A stretch of DNA of 64,000 nt from Rufibacter hautae (GTDB taxonomy: Bacteria; Bacteroidota; Bacteroidia; Cytophagales; Hymenobacteraceae). This document shows positions 26,536 to 34,603 of the stretch, in pieces. The notes beneath the pieces are model-generated. The model saw nothing but the letters and a program-made list of their open reading frames with translations. It was not told the DNA's origin and ran no database searches. The DNA is taken from contig NZ_VKKY01000003.1 of the NCBI RefSeq assembly GCF_008271695.1, positions 620,001 through 684,000 of the forward strand. Reading direction: 5' to 3'. Position numbers and translations under genes: made by a program. Each line of letters opens with the position of its first letter. Within the stretch, counting starts at the first letter, position 1.

Positions 26536-26810
26536 ATGGACTATTGTTAAGGTGCAACTCAGTTGTGACGCATTCCCTTTTTCCAGCCTTTCGGTTGAGC
26601 GCCTTGTCAGGTTCCGGTGCCGCAGGCATTGCGACCGAAGGGAGCAAAGGAAGCTGGCGCAGCGCGATGCCGGAAGGCGGGGCCTCGCGGCCGTGAGCGC
26701 TCGGAGCCCGGCTATGCAACAATAAAGCTTATGAACCCACGAAAACAGCGGGACCACGCCAGCACAAGCGGACTACGATTGCACAAGCAAACCATGAGTG
26801 ACCAGAAGCT
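26536..26810 (+). repeat. ~270-nt repeat body, copy B
   Basis: Inverted with respect to 5115-5417 and diverged, but with the same order of blocks. The central variable hairpin here is CAGGTTCC/GGAAGCTG instead of the unrelated arms in copy A. An ORF in the second half is in the same frame as in copy A (shared RKAGPRGRERSEP and NPRK), but it lacks a fixed start. Confidence 0.8.
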
Positions 26811-26894
26811 TTGAAACAAAAGTCCGCCTATCCAACCAATTTTAAAAGAGTTGATTGGTGTACAACCCAATTTCCCAAAACCAGCCTCAAACCC

Positions 26895-27404
26895 CTACAA
26901 CAAATAAGCATTCCATTCATTCTCCGTCAACACCACCCTAATATGCTCCCGCAGGGTAGTAGACAGAGAGTAGCCGGTGTAGGTAGCAGCAATGGGGTAA
27001 AGCGGATGGTGGCGGTTGATGAGCGTGGCAATCTCCAGCTTCTTGCAGTCTTTCTCCAGAAACTCCCGCAGGGTATACGCCAGGGTTCTGCCTGTATTCA
27101 GCACATCGTCCACCAAGACCACGGGCGTGTGGGTTAAAGCGGGGAGGGCAGGTTCAATCTGGATGTCATGGGTGAGGGGCTCGGTTTTGTGCAGCGAGAC
27201 GCCTACCAGCTGTACCTCCAGCGGCGAGATCTCCCTGAGTTCCTGGGCCAGGGCCTGCGCCAGAAAGTAGCCGTTCTCGTGGATGCCGGCCAACACCAGC
27301 TGCTTTTCCTCAAAGTTCTGCTCGTAGATCTCAAACGCCATGCGCTTGATTTTCTGAAGGATCTGGTGGTGGTCCAGGATGCGGTTCTCTTTTGTAAAGA
27401 CCAT
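26895..27404 (-). CDS. Phosphoribosyltransferase family protein (PyrR-like)
   Basis: Start at ATG 27404 (MVFTKENRILDHHQI). The 169-residue protein carries the PRPP-binding loop VVLVDDVLNTGRT in the second half, the hallmark of type I phosphoribosyltransferases. The layout resembles PyrR/hypoxanthine PRTases (LVLAGIHENGYFLAQALAQEL as the first loop). It could be a uracil or purine PRTase or a PyrR-type regulator. It is not close to any pyrimidine gene, so I do not name it. Confidence 0.88.
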   Translation of the reverse strand: MVFTKENRILDHHQILQKIKRMAFEIYEQNFEEKQLVLAGIHENGYFLAQALAQELREISPLEVQLVGVSLHKTEPLTHDIQIEPALPALTHTPVVLVDDVLNTGRTLAYTLREFLEKDCKKLEIATLINRHHPLYPIAATYTGYSLSTTLREHIRVVLTENEWNAYLL

Positions 27405-27528
27405 GGCGTGTTGCGGTTTAGGGGCCAAATTACCAAAATAATCACCAAACCAGAGGCTTCATCCGCGAGAGAGTCCTATATTTGAAAATATTTCTGCCAA
27501 AGCGTTTTAATTGTAAGGGAAATGCCTT

Positions 27529-27536
27529 ACTTTTGC
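27529..27536 (+). promoter_or_regulatory. Candidate -7 box of rpmE2
   Basis: TACTTTTG followed by C, with TTG at 27511-27513. This is a good TAnnTTTG match, 39 bp before the start codon. Confidence 0.6.
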
Positions 27537-27575
27537 AGTCCTATTCCAGAAATCCGTTGTTAAAAATATAGAATA

Positions 27576-27818
27576 ATGAAAAAGGACCTTCATCCTGAAT
27601 ACAGAGAAGTAGTTTTCCAGGACACTTCCTCTGATTTTAAATTCATCACCCGTTCTACCATGAACTCTAACGAGAGCATCACCATGGAAGACGGCAAGAC
27701 TTACCCTGTGATCAAAGTGGAGGTTTCTTCTGCTTCTCACCCGTTCTACACCGGTAAAAACATCTACGTGGATACTGCCGGACGTATTGACAAGTTCAAG
27801 CAGCGTTACAAAAAATAA
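27576..27818 (+). CDS. rpmE2: Ribosomal protein L31 type B
   Basis: The product has 80 residues starting [19 protein letters not shown]. This is the zinc-independent (C-minus) form: the four cysteines of type A L31 are absent and the type-B insertion ([23 protein letters not shown]) is present. The end [22 protein letters not shown] is diagnostic. It is a structural protein of the 50S subunit. The gene has its own promoter and terminator. Confidence 0.97.
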   Translation: MKKDLHPEYREVVFQDTSSDFKFITRSTMNSNESITMEDGKTYPVIKVEVSSASHPFYTGKNIYVDTAGRIDKFKQRYKK

Positions 27819-27841
27819 GCGTATTGCGGTTCTCCGTACAG

Positions 27842-27873
27842 AAGTCTTCCTGAACCTCAGGAAGACTTTTTTT
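27842..27873 (+). terminator. rpmE2 terminator
   Basis: AAGTCTTCCTGA, 3-nt loop, TCAGGAAGACTTTTTTT; its U-run merges with the next promoter box. Confidence 0.92.
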
Positions 27874-27880
27874 ATTTTTG
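27873..27880 (+). promoter_or_regulatory. Candidate -7 box immediately before the alternative glmU
   Basis: TATTTTTG fits TAnnTTTG and ends 4 bp before the ATG at 27885. If used, transcription would start at or very near the start codon. Confidence 0.4.
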
Positions 27881-27884
27881 CCTT

Positions 27885-29114
27885 ATGAACATCATCCTCT
27901 TTGACGACCCGGTTCTGCGGGCCAACCTGTTACCGCTTACCTTTACCCGGCCCGTGGCCCAAATCCGCATCGGGATCCTGACCATTGCTGAGAAATGGCA
28001 GACTATTTCCAATGATCTGGTTTCTTACCTCACCCAGGGCTACCTGCAGGGCAAGTTCCCGCAGCACCTGGACGGCGGCGATAACCTTTATATCAACGGG
28101 GCTGTCTGCCCTACGCCAGAACTGCTGGCTCAGATTCAGCAACTACCCGTAGGCGGAACCCTGTTCCATAACGAGATACTGGTGGCCCTGAACGCCGACA
28201 ACCTGGAACTACGGAGTGTGGAAGAGGTGTACCAGCACAATACTTCCAAAGGAACCCAGGTAGAACTTCCGGCCCATACCGTGGTGCAGAACCTGTGGGA
28301 TATCTTCAAGTTCAACGGTCCACAGATCCGAGAGGATTTTAAACTGGTGACCCAGGGCCGCGTGAGCCAGAAAATCACAGATCCGCATACGGTGGCCTAT
28401 AAGCCGGAGGACATTTTCATTGAGGAAGGCGTCATCTTCAAAGCAGCTATTTTGAACGCCGAGGCGGGTCCTATTTACATCGGGAAGAACGTGCAGGTGC
28501 AGGAAGGAACCGTGATTAGGGGGCCTTTTGCCATATGCGAGGAATCTGTGATCAACATGGGCGGCAAGATGCGCGGCGACGTAACCGTGGGCCCGTACTG
28601 CAAAGTGGGCGGCGAGATCAGTAATTGCGTGTTCTTCGGGTACTCCAACAAAGGGCATGACGGGTTCCTGGGTAACTCGGTGGTAGGGGAGTGGTGCAAC
28701 TTCGGGGCAGATTCCAATACCTCCAACCTCAAGAACAATTACTCCAACGTGCGGCTCTATAGCCACGCCGAAGAGAAAATGGTTGACACCGGCCTGCAGT
28801 TCTGCGGCACCATCATGGCCGACCACGCCAAGTGCGGCATCAATACCATGTTCAACACCGGTACGGTGGTGGGCGTGGGGGCTAACGTGTTCGGAGCCGG
28901 GTATCCGCCTAACTTCGTGCCGTCGTTCAGCTGGGGCAGCGGGACAGAGTCCCAGACGTTCAAACTAAACAAATTCTACGAGGTGGCGCAGGCAGTGGTA
29001 GGCCGTCGCGGCCTTTCTGTCTCGGCGGAGGACCACAAGATCTTCGACCACGTGTTTGAGGAAACCAAAACCTCCCGCACCTGGGAAACCGAGCCTGTGG
29101 CCACTACCGCTTAG
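27885..29114 (+). CDS. Bacteroidota-type GlmU-like sugar nucleotidyltransferase / acetyltransferase
   Basis: The 409-residue protein begins MNIILFDDPVLRANLLPLTFTRPVAQIRIGILTI. This is the degenerate nucleotidyltransferase N-terminus of the alternative GlmU family of Bacteroidota. The second half is a left-handed beta-helix of hexapeptide repeats (IYIGKNVQVQEGTVIRGPFAI; VGGEISNCVFFGYSNKGHDGFLGNSVVGEWCNFGADS). The family probably makes UDP-GlcNAc for peptidoglycan and lipid A. It is inferred from phylogenetic distribution to replace classical GlmU. Confidence 0.9.
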   Translation: MNIILFDDPVLRANLLPLTFTRPVAQIRIGILTIAEKWQTISNDLVSYLTQGYLQGKFPQHLDGGDNLYINGAVCPTPELLAQIQQLPVGGTLFHNEILVALNADNLELRSVEEVYQHNTSKGTQVELPAHTVVQNLWDIFKFNGPQIREDFKLVTQGRVSQKITDPHTVAYKPEDIFIEEGVIFKAAILNAEAGPIYIGKNVQVQEGTVIRGPFAICEESVINMGGKMRGDVTVGPYCKVGGEISNCVFFGYSNKGHDGFLGNSVVGEWCNFGADSNTSNLKNNYSNVRLYSHAEEKMVDTGLQFCGTIMADHAKCGINTMFNTGTVVGVGANVFGAGYPPNFVPSFSWGSGTESQTFKLNKFYEVAQAVVGRRGLSVSAEDHKIFDHVFEETKTSRTWETEPVATTA

Positions 29115-29135
29115 GAACGTTAAACTATAGAATAC

Positions 29136-29195
29136 CGGCGCCGGATGGTTTTTACGCTATTTTCTGAAAAGTAGGGCAAAAACGGTCCGGCGCCG
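29136..29195. terminator. GC-clamped hairpin containing the 36-bp palindrome
   Basis: CGGCGCCGGA (29136-29145) and TCCGGCGCCG (29186-29195) enclose GTTTTTACGC...GGGCAAAAAC, a nested copy of the palindrome at 29148-29183. Only a weak T-run follows. Confidence 0.65.
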
Positions 29196-29264
29196 TTATC
29201 TTTACAGACCAATTGGCGCGGGAGCAGAGATTCCGGGCCTTCGATTTAAAATTAACCTTCATTC

Positions 29265-30386
29265 GTGCAGTTTTCCCAGATTTACGGCCACCAGGAAACA
29301 AAGCAACTGCTGCTGAACTCGGTGAAGTCACAGCACGTGGCCCACGCCCAGCTTTTCTTAGGATCAGAGGGAAGCGCTAACCTGGCGCTGGCGCTGGCCT
29401 ATGCCCAATACCTCAACTGCGAAGACCCGCAGCCCCAGGATTCCTGCGGCGTGTGCCCCAGCTGCAACAAGATCAGCAAGCGCATTCACCCCGATCTGAA
29501 CTTCGTGATGCCGGTGACCAAAGTGAAAGACCAGGATGCCCTGAGCAAGAACTTTGTGAACCAGTGGCGCGCGTTTCTCTCTGATAGCCCCTACCAGACC
29601 CTCAACGACTGGATGCAGTTCATTGGCGCCGAGAACAAGCAGGGTACTATTCCGGTAGGCGAAAGCCGCGAGTTGGTACGCATGACCTCTTTGAAAGCCT
29701 TCGAGGCGAAATACAAAGTCATTGTCATCTGGCTGCCCGAACTCATGAACGCCAGCGCGGCCAACGCCCTGTTGAAGCTGCTGGAAGAGCCGCCGGCCGC
29801 CACCGTGTTTTTGCTTGTGAGCAACGCCTCAGACAAGATCATGCCTACCATCCTGTCCCGGACTCAATTGGTCAAAGTGCGCGCGTTCACCGATGAGGAA
29901 GTCATTCAATATTTGATGGAGCAGCAAGGTACCGAGCGGGAACGCGCCTACCAGGTGGTGTCTCTGGCCGAAGGGAACCTGCAAGCGGCCCGCGTGCTGA
30001 GCCAGGAAATGACCTCGGATTACTTCACGTTCTTCCTGAGCTGGATGCGATTGTGCTACAACCACAAGTTTGACGGCGTGTTGGAGCAGAGCGAGGATTT
30101 CCAGAAGCTGGGCCGCGAGAACCAGAAGAACTTCCTGCAGTTTGCCTTGGGGTTGCTGAGAAAAGTGCTTTTGTATGGCGTAGACAGCAAGCTGATCGCG
30201 TTTCTGCCGCCGCCGGAACTGGATTTCGTGCAGAAGTTCGCGAAGCTTATCCATCAGGGCAATGGCGCGCAACTGTCGCAGGAACTAAACGAGGCGCATT
30301 ACCACATTGAGCGGAATGCGCATCCTAAAATCACGTTTTTAAATACCTCTATTCAAATTGCCCAGCTCATCAGGCCGGTGGCATAA
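29265..30386 (+). CDS. holB: DNA polymerase III subunit delta'
   Basis: A GTG start at 29265 gives MQFSQIYGHQETKQLLL, matching the family N-terminus; no in-frame ATG is better placed. The zinc module is visible at C52, C61, C64 and C67 (CxxxxxxxxCGVCPSC). The sensor region (NASAANALLKLLEEPPAATVFLLVSNASDKIMPTILSRTQ) is typical of DnaX/HolB. Residues ~210-373 are the C-terminal collar domain. The subunit is part of the clamp loader in replication. hemC follows after 9 bp. Confidence 0.94.
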   Translation: MQFSQIYGHQETKQLLLNSVKSQHVAHAQLFLGSEGSANLALALAYAQYLNCEDPQPQDSCGVCPSCNKISKRIHPDLNFVMPVTKVKDQDALSKNFVNQWRAFLSDSPYQTLNDWMQFIGAENKQGTIPVGESRELVRMTSLKAFEAKYKVIVIWLPELMNASAANALLKLLEEPPAATVFLLVSNASDKIMPTILSRTQLVKVRAFTDEEVIQYLMEQQGTERERAYQVVSLAEGNLQAARVLSQEMTSDYFTFFLSWMRLCYNHKFDGVLEQSEDFQKLGRENQKNFLQFALGLLRKVLLYGVDSKLIAFLPPPELDFVQKFAKLIHQGNGAQLSQELNEAHYHIERNAHPKITFLNTSIQIAQLIRPVA

Positions 30387-30395
30387 AAGGAGAAC

Positions 30396-31340
30396 ATGGA
30401 AACAACTGAACCAACGGCTCCCATCCGCATCGCTACCCGCGGCAGTCGGCTCGCGCTGTGGCAGGCCCACCACGTGGCAGAAACGCTGCGCGCCCATGGC
30501 ATGGAAGTGGAGATCGTGACCATCACTACCAAGGGAGACATCGTTTTAGACAGGTCTTTAGATAAAATAGGCGCAAAAGGCGTGTTCACCGAAGAGCTGG
30601 AAGAAAGCCTAAGAACCGGCGCCACCGATATTGCCGTGCACAGCGCCAAAGACGTGCAGTCCACCATCCCTGATGACCTGGAACTGCTGGCGTTCATGGA
30701 GCGCGAGAAAGTGCACGATGTAGTCATTTCCTTCGACCCTTTGTTCAAGCTGGGCGAGGGGCAACAGGTGATTGGCACTTCATCAACCCGCCGTCGGTCC
30801 ATGCTGAAGCGGTTCTACCCCAACGTGATTACGTCTGAGTGCCGCGGCAACCTGCAGACCCGCATCCAAAAACTGAAAGACGGTCAGTACGATGCCATTC
30901 TGCTGGCTTATGCCGGCGTGGCCCGCATGCAGTACGACCACATGGTGGCGCAGCACCTGCCGCTGGATAAATTCATTCCGGCGGCCGGTCAGGGCAGCGT
31001 GGCCATTGAGTGCTCCAAAAACCTGTCGTTGGAGCGCAAACTGAACCTGAAGTTGGCCCTGGACCATAAGCCTACGCACCTTTGCCTTTTAGCCGAGCGG
31101 GCGTACCTGCGCACCATGGAAGGCGGCTGCAGCATCCCATCCTTCGCGCTGGCGACCATAGAAGGAGAGGCCATCACCTTGCAAGCCGGTATCATCAGCC
31201 TGGACGGGCAGGAGCTCATTGTAGAGGAAATAACCGGACCCGCTGACCAAGCCGAAGCCATGGGCGAGAGCCTGGCCCAAACCGTACTCAGCAAAGGCGG
31301 CGACCGGATTTTGAAAGCCATCAGAGAAGAGAAAGCATAA
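30396..31340 (+). CDS. hemC: Hydroxymethylbilane synthase (porphobilinogen deaminase)
   Basis: The 314-residue protein has the N-terminal RIATRGSRLALWQA and the catalytic aspartate D86 in HSAKDVQS. The substrate-binding arginines are in GTSSTRRRSML and RGNLQTR. C245 in the motif GGCSIP carries the dipyrromethane cofactor. It joins four porphobilinogens into hydroxymethylbilane in tetrapyrrole synthesis. The closely spaced holB upstream suggests co-transcription; the other hem genes are not nearby. Confidence 0.97.
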   Translation: METTEPTAPIRIATRGSRLALWQAHHVAETLRAHGMEVEIVTITTKGDIVLDRSLDKIGAKGVFTEELEESLRTGATDIAVHSAKDVQSTIPDDLELLAFMEREKVHDVVISFDPLFKLGEGQQVIGTSSTRRRSMLKRFYPNVITSECRGNLQTRIQKLKDGQYDAILLAYAGVARMQYDHMVAQHLPLDKFIPAAGQGSVAIECSKNLSLERKLNLKLALDHKPTHLCLLAERAYLRTMEGGCSIPSFALATIEGEAITLQAGIISLDGQELIVEEITGPADQAEAMGESLAQTVLSKGGDRILKAIREEKA

Positions 31341-31378
31341 ACCATTGAATCACGGAAGCAGGTCTAAAGCAGTGGATT

Positions 31379-31404
31379 CGTTTTAGCCCTGTTTATCTAA
31401 AAAC
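31379..31404 (+). repeat. 36-bp palindrome, right arm truncated, before the cyclophilin gene
   Basis: GTTTTAGCCCTGTTTATC, then AAAAACACCC running to the ATG at 31409; the end of the right arm is missing. Confidence 0.4.
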
Positions 31405-31408
31405 ACCC

Positions 31409-32029
31409 ATGAAAAAGAGTTTGTACTTGTTGGCCTTGCTGGTGCTGTTAGGCGTTTCGGCATTCGCTCAGAAGAAAAGCAAAAAAGATTACCTGGTGAC
31501 CATCGCTACCTCGCAGGGAAACATCCGGTTGGTGTTGTTTGAGGATACGCCAAAGCACCGTGAGAACTTCCTGAAGCTGGTAAAAGACAAGTTCTATGAC
31601 GGCACCACTTTCCACCGCGTCATCAACGACTTCATGATCCAGGGCGGAGACCCCAACTCCAAAGACGAGGACCCGAACAACGACGGAGCCGGTGGTCCGC
31701 AAGCGACCATCCCCGCCGAGATTCTGCCGCACCACAAACACATCTACGGCGCGCTGGCGGCTGCCCGCATGGGTGACCAGATGAACCCCAAGCGGGAATC
31801 CAGCGGATCGCAGTTTTACTTGGTAGAGAACCATGAGGGCGTTCCCTTCCTAGACAACCAATACACCGTGTACGGCCAGGTGATTGACGGCTTGTCTATC
31901 ATTGACAAAATTGCGGAGCTGCCGAAGGATTACCGTGACCGCCCCACCCAGGACCTTAAGATGACGGTAACCGCCAAGAAGATGTCTAAAAAGAAAATCA
32001 CTAAATTGTACGGCTACCGCTACGAATAA
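31409..32029 (+). CDS. Exported cyclophilin-type peptidyl-prolyl isomerase
   Basis: The 206-residue protein has a signal peptide (residues 1-21, LLGVSAFAQ) and a cyclophilin domain. Diagnostic stretches are FYDGTTFHRVINDFMIQGGDP, with the catalytic Arg in FHRV, then SSGSQFYLV and YTVYGQVIDG. It should help fold proteins in the periplasm. The C-terminus is Lys-rich (AKKMSKKKITKLYGYRYE). The gene lies 68 bp after hemC and 12 bp before an RmlD-like gene. Confidence 0.94.
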   Translation: MKKSLYLLALLVLLGVSAFAQKKSKKDYLVTIATSQGNIRLVLFEDTPKHRENFLKLVKDKFYDGTTFHRVINDFMIQGGDPNSKDEDPNNDGAGGPQATIPAEILPHHKHIYGALAAARMGDQMNPKRESSGSQFYLVENHEGVPFLDNQYTVYGQVIDGLSIIDKIAELPKDYRDRPTQDLKMTVTAKKMSKKKITKLYGYRYE

Positions 32030-32041
32030 ACCTCTCCTCCT

Positions 32042-32941
32042 ATGAAGACGATCCTTATTACCGGCTCCAACGGTCTACTGGGGCAGAAACTGATTGGCCT
32101 GCTCCACACCGAGCCCCACATCAAACTCATTGCCTCTTCCCGCGGCCAAAACAAGCTGGCCGAGCTGTACCCGCAAGTGGCCTTCGCCGCCATGGACGTG
32201 ACCAATGCCGAGCAGGTGGAACAGGTAATCGCTGAAACGCAGCCCACGCACATCATCCACACGGCCGCCATGACCAACGTAGACGACTGCGAGAGCCAGC
32301 GCGAGGAATGCTGGAAACAGAACGTAGACGCTGTGGAGAACTTGGTGAAAGCCTCTGAACGCCACGGCGTGCACCTCATCCACGTCTCCACAGATTTCAT
32401 CTTCGATGGCGAAAACGGCCCCTATTCGGAAGAAGCAGAAGGCGCACCGGTGAACTTCTATGGTGAAAGCAAACTGGCCGCCGAGGAACTGGTGAAGAAC
32501 GCCGCCTGCAAGTGGGCTATCCTGCGTACCGTGCTGGTCTTCGGGATTGTGCATGACTACGGCCGCTCCAACATTGTGCTGTGGGTGAAAGGCTCTCTGG
32601 AGCAAGGCAAGCAAATCAAAGTAGTCAACGACCAACTCCGTACCCCAACCTTAGCCGAGGACCTGGCCCAAGGCTGCTGGCTCGCCGCCAAACACGACGC
32701 CCAAGGCATCTTCAACATTTCCGGCGAAGAACTGCTCACCCCCTACCAGATGGCCATCCAGGTAGCTGAGTACTTTGATCTAGACAAAAGCCTGATTGAG
32801 GAAGTGGACGGCTCCATCTTCACCCAACCCGCCAAACGCCCCCCACGCACTGGCTTCAACATCACCAAGGCCAAAACGCAGCTAGGCTACCAACCCCGCA
32901 CCTTCAAAGAAAGCATCGCCATTGTGGCAGAGCAGATTTAA
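32042..32941 (+). CDS. RmlD-like NAD(P)-dependent sugar-nucleotide reductase (SDR)
   Basis: The 299-residue protein has the N-terminal Rossmann motif TGSNGLLGQKL and the extended-SDR active site (HVSTDFIFDGENGPYSE; YGESK with Tyr/Lys). The rest fits dTDP-4-dehydrorhamnose reductase-type enzymes. No other rhamnose genes are near, so the exact substrate is open. It is co-directional with the cyclophilin gene and followed at once by a strong terminator. Confidence 0.88.
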   Translation: MKTILITGSNGLLGQKLIGLLHTEPHIKLIASSRGQNKLAELYPQVAFAAMDVTNAEQVEQVIAETQPTHIIHTAAMTNVDDCESQREECWKQNVDAVENLVKASERHGVHLIHVSTDFIFDGENGPYSEEAEGAPVNFYGESKLAAEELVKNAACKWAILRTVLVFGIVHDYGRSNIVLWVKGSLEQGKQIKVVNDQLRTPTLAEDLAQGCWLAAKHDAQGIFNISGEELLTPYQMAIQVAEYFDLDKSLIEEVDGSIFTQPAKRPPRTGFNITKAKTQLGYQPRTFKESIAIVAEQI

Positions 32942-32990
32942 AAAGAGGAACGGCCCTCCTGAAGATTTCAGGAGGGCCGTTCCTCTTTTT
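32941..32990 (+). terminator. Terminator after the RmlD-like gene
   Basis: AAAAGAGGAACGGCCCTCCTG pairs with AGGAGGGCCGTTCCTCTTTTT, starting at the stop codon. Confidence 0.95.
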
Positions 32991-33075
32991 ATCCGACTAC
33001 AAATCCATTGCATAAATAACTCACAGCAAGAAGAGCATAAGCAAGGAACCAGTCAGCTTAAAACCTTTATACCAC

Positions 33076-33131
33076 CTGCGGCAGGCCGGGGCGAAGGCCT
33101 ACAGTGAGGCCGAGGACCGGCCTGCCGCAAG
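33076..33131. repeat. Inverted repeat with 14-bp arms
   Basis: CTGCGGCAGGCCGG (33076-33089) and CCGGCCTGCCGCA (from 33117) flank a 27-nt loop. This is the first of several unrelated foldbacks packed into the 659-bp gene-free gap 32991-33649. Confidence 0.75.
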
Positions 33132-33203
33132 CAGGAACCTGTCAAGCGGTAGTGGCGTACGTTTGCTATGCAACAGAGGACGCTGGCGGGGTGGTACTGA
33201 ATT

Positions 33204-33286
33204 GAAGCCTCACTGTCCGAGCGTCAGCGAGTTTGAGGCTTCTTGATTCTTTTGGTTACTTTTCTCATCAAGGAGAAAAGTGACAA
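33204..33286. repeat. Two adjacent palindromes of a Bacteroidota-type dispersed repeat
   Basis: GAAGCCTCA ... TGAGGCTTC (33204-33243) is followed by GTTACTTTTCTC, a 6-nt loop and GAGAAAAGTGAC. The pairing of a 'GAGCGTCAGCGAGTTTGAGG' segment with a 'TTTTGGTTACTTTT' hairpin is one I recall seeing dispersed in many Bacteroidota genomes. Confidence 0.65.
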
Positions 33287-33358
33287 ACGCCCGCAGGCCG
33301 CGACTGCACCTAGAAGGTTGCAAGGAAGGCAATAGGAAGTAACCCCTCCAAAGTGGTT

Positions 33359-33425
33359 TGAGGCTGTCGCCTCACTACAGTTGCAAACTGCAGGCCATGA
33401 TAGGTCCAAGTCATAGACTTGAACC
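33359..33425 (+). repeat. 67-nt three-hairpin element, copy C
   Basis: Hairpin 1 at 33359-33374, hairpin 2 at 33375-33393 (CTACAGTT/AACTGCAG, one mismatch), 9-nt linker, hairpin 3 at 33403-33425. The ~270-nt body does not follow this copy. Confidence 0.9.
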
Positions 33426-33456
33426 AGAGAAGATAAAAGAAAAGGAGGAGAAGGAT

Positions 33457-33474
33457 CAGCAGCAGCAGCAGCAG
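33457..33474 (+). repeat. (CAG)6 trinucleotide microsatellite
   Basis: Six perfect CAG units in non-coding DNA just after copy C of the 67-nt element. Confidence 0.95.
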
Positions 33475-33478
33475 TCAT

Positions 33479-33502
33479 CCCCCTACCCCCTTCAAAGGGG
33501 GA
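33479..33502. repeat. CCCCCTACCCCC/GGGGG foldback
   Basis: CCCCCTACCCCCTTCAAAGG with GGGA following: a C-rich/G-rich hairpin of a kind I recall as dispersed in many bacterial genomes. Confidence 0.6.
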
Positions 33503-33649
33503 CAATACGCATTGCAACCGCAGTTTTGGCCATTGTAAGAACACCAAAAAAGCTGGAGCTTCACTAGTAAGGCATTTACTTCAAAGTGAAATTCTCTAAC
33601 TCAAAACCAAATATTCAACATTCTTAATGTTTATCCGTAGAAGACCTCT

Positions 33650-34603
33650 ATGCTGAAACGTCTGCTACGAGCCCTTCAGGATTACTTCTCGTTCTCCCAG
33701 CGGGAGCTCACGCAGTTTTTCATTCTCCTCTTTCTCATGGTGGTGCTCGTGGCGGCGCCATTTCTCTTTTTCCAGGACGACGTGCCCTATGACCCTACCA
33801 CCGATCAGAAAATTCTGGACAGTTTGGTGGTGCAGCTGGAAAGCCAGGTAGAAGCCGAGGAGGCGGAAAGGGCAGAGAAGTACAGACGCAAGCCCATCAA
33901 GCTGTACCGCTTCAACCCTAATACCTTAACCGTGGCGCAGTGGCAGGAACTGGGCCTGAACAAGTACATCGCGCAGCGTATTTTGAACTACCGCGCCAAG
34001 GCCGGCGACTTCAAGAGCAAGGCCCAACTGCAGAAAATCTACGGATTGCCTGATTCGCTGTTCCAGAGGTGGTATCCGTATATCAACCTGCCGGATGAAA
34101 GTCCAGGGTACGCCCGGGTCTATGCCAAGGACCGCCCGTTTTCAGGCCCTTATCCAAAAAACAGACCCAAAACAGAATATCCAAGGAAACGCTGGGAACT
34201 GCAGCCTTTTGACCTGAACACCGCCGATACCACCGACCTGATGCGGATCAGGGGCATTGGGAGCAAGTTGTCGGCCCGGATTGTGAAGTTCAGGGACAAG
34301 ATGGGCGGGTTCCACTCGGTGGAGCAGGTGGCGGAAGTGTACGGGCTGGCGCCGGAGGTGGTGGACAGCGTGCGGAAGTACGGCTTCATTGCCAAGGCGT
34401 ATGCCCCCAAGCGCCTCAACCTCAACACCGCTTCGTTTGACGAGCTGCGGCAGCATCCCTACATCGGGTATGGTCTGGCCAAAGCCATTGTGAATTACCG
34501 GACCCAGCACGGACCCTACCCCAGCGTGGCAGAGCTGCGCAAAATAAAAATCCTGGATGACGCCAAGTTCCAGAAGATGCAGGCGTACCTGAGCGCGCCC
34601 TAA
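33650..34603 (+). CDS. ComEA-like helix-hairpin-helix DNA-binding protein
   Basis: The 317-residue protein has one N-terminal helix (residues ~22-43). Three helix-hairpin-helix units follow: ~88-135 (LNKYIAQRILNYRAKAGDF), ~185-240 (IRGIGSKLSARIVKFRDKMGGF) and ~255-310 (HPYIGYGLAKAIVNYRTQHGPY), each introduced by a LN(T/P) turn. Such proteins are membrane-anchored and may bind DNA as in competence, or serve another role. No other competence gene is near. Confidence 0.88.
   Translation: MLKRLLRALQDYFSFSQRELTQFFILLFLMVVLVAAPFLFFQDDVPYDPTTDQKILDSLVVQLESQVEAEEAERAEKYRRKPIKLYRFNPNTLTVAQWQELGLNKYIAQRILNYRAKAGDFKSKAQLQKIYGLPDSLFQRWYPYINLPDESPGYARVYAKDRPFSGPYPKNRPKTEYPRKRWELQPFDLNTADTTDLMRIRGIGSKLSARIVKFRDKMGGFHSVEQVAEVYGLAPEVVDSVRKYGFIAKAYAPKRLNLNTASFDELRQHPYIGYGLAKAIVNYRTQHGPYPSVAELRKIKILDDAKFQKMQAYLSAP

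Noticed and set aside
26617-26814. Plus-strand 65-codon ORF with RKAGPRGRERSEP
   Set aside because: It is the counterpart of the ORF in copy A inside a dispersed repeat; kept as part of the repeat, not as a gene.
33000-33650. CRISPR array or insertion sequence in the repeat cluster
   Set aside because: The repeats differ from one another and have no regular spacers, and no transposase ORF or remnants are seen.
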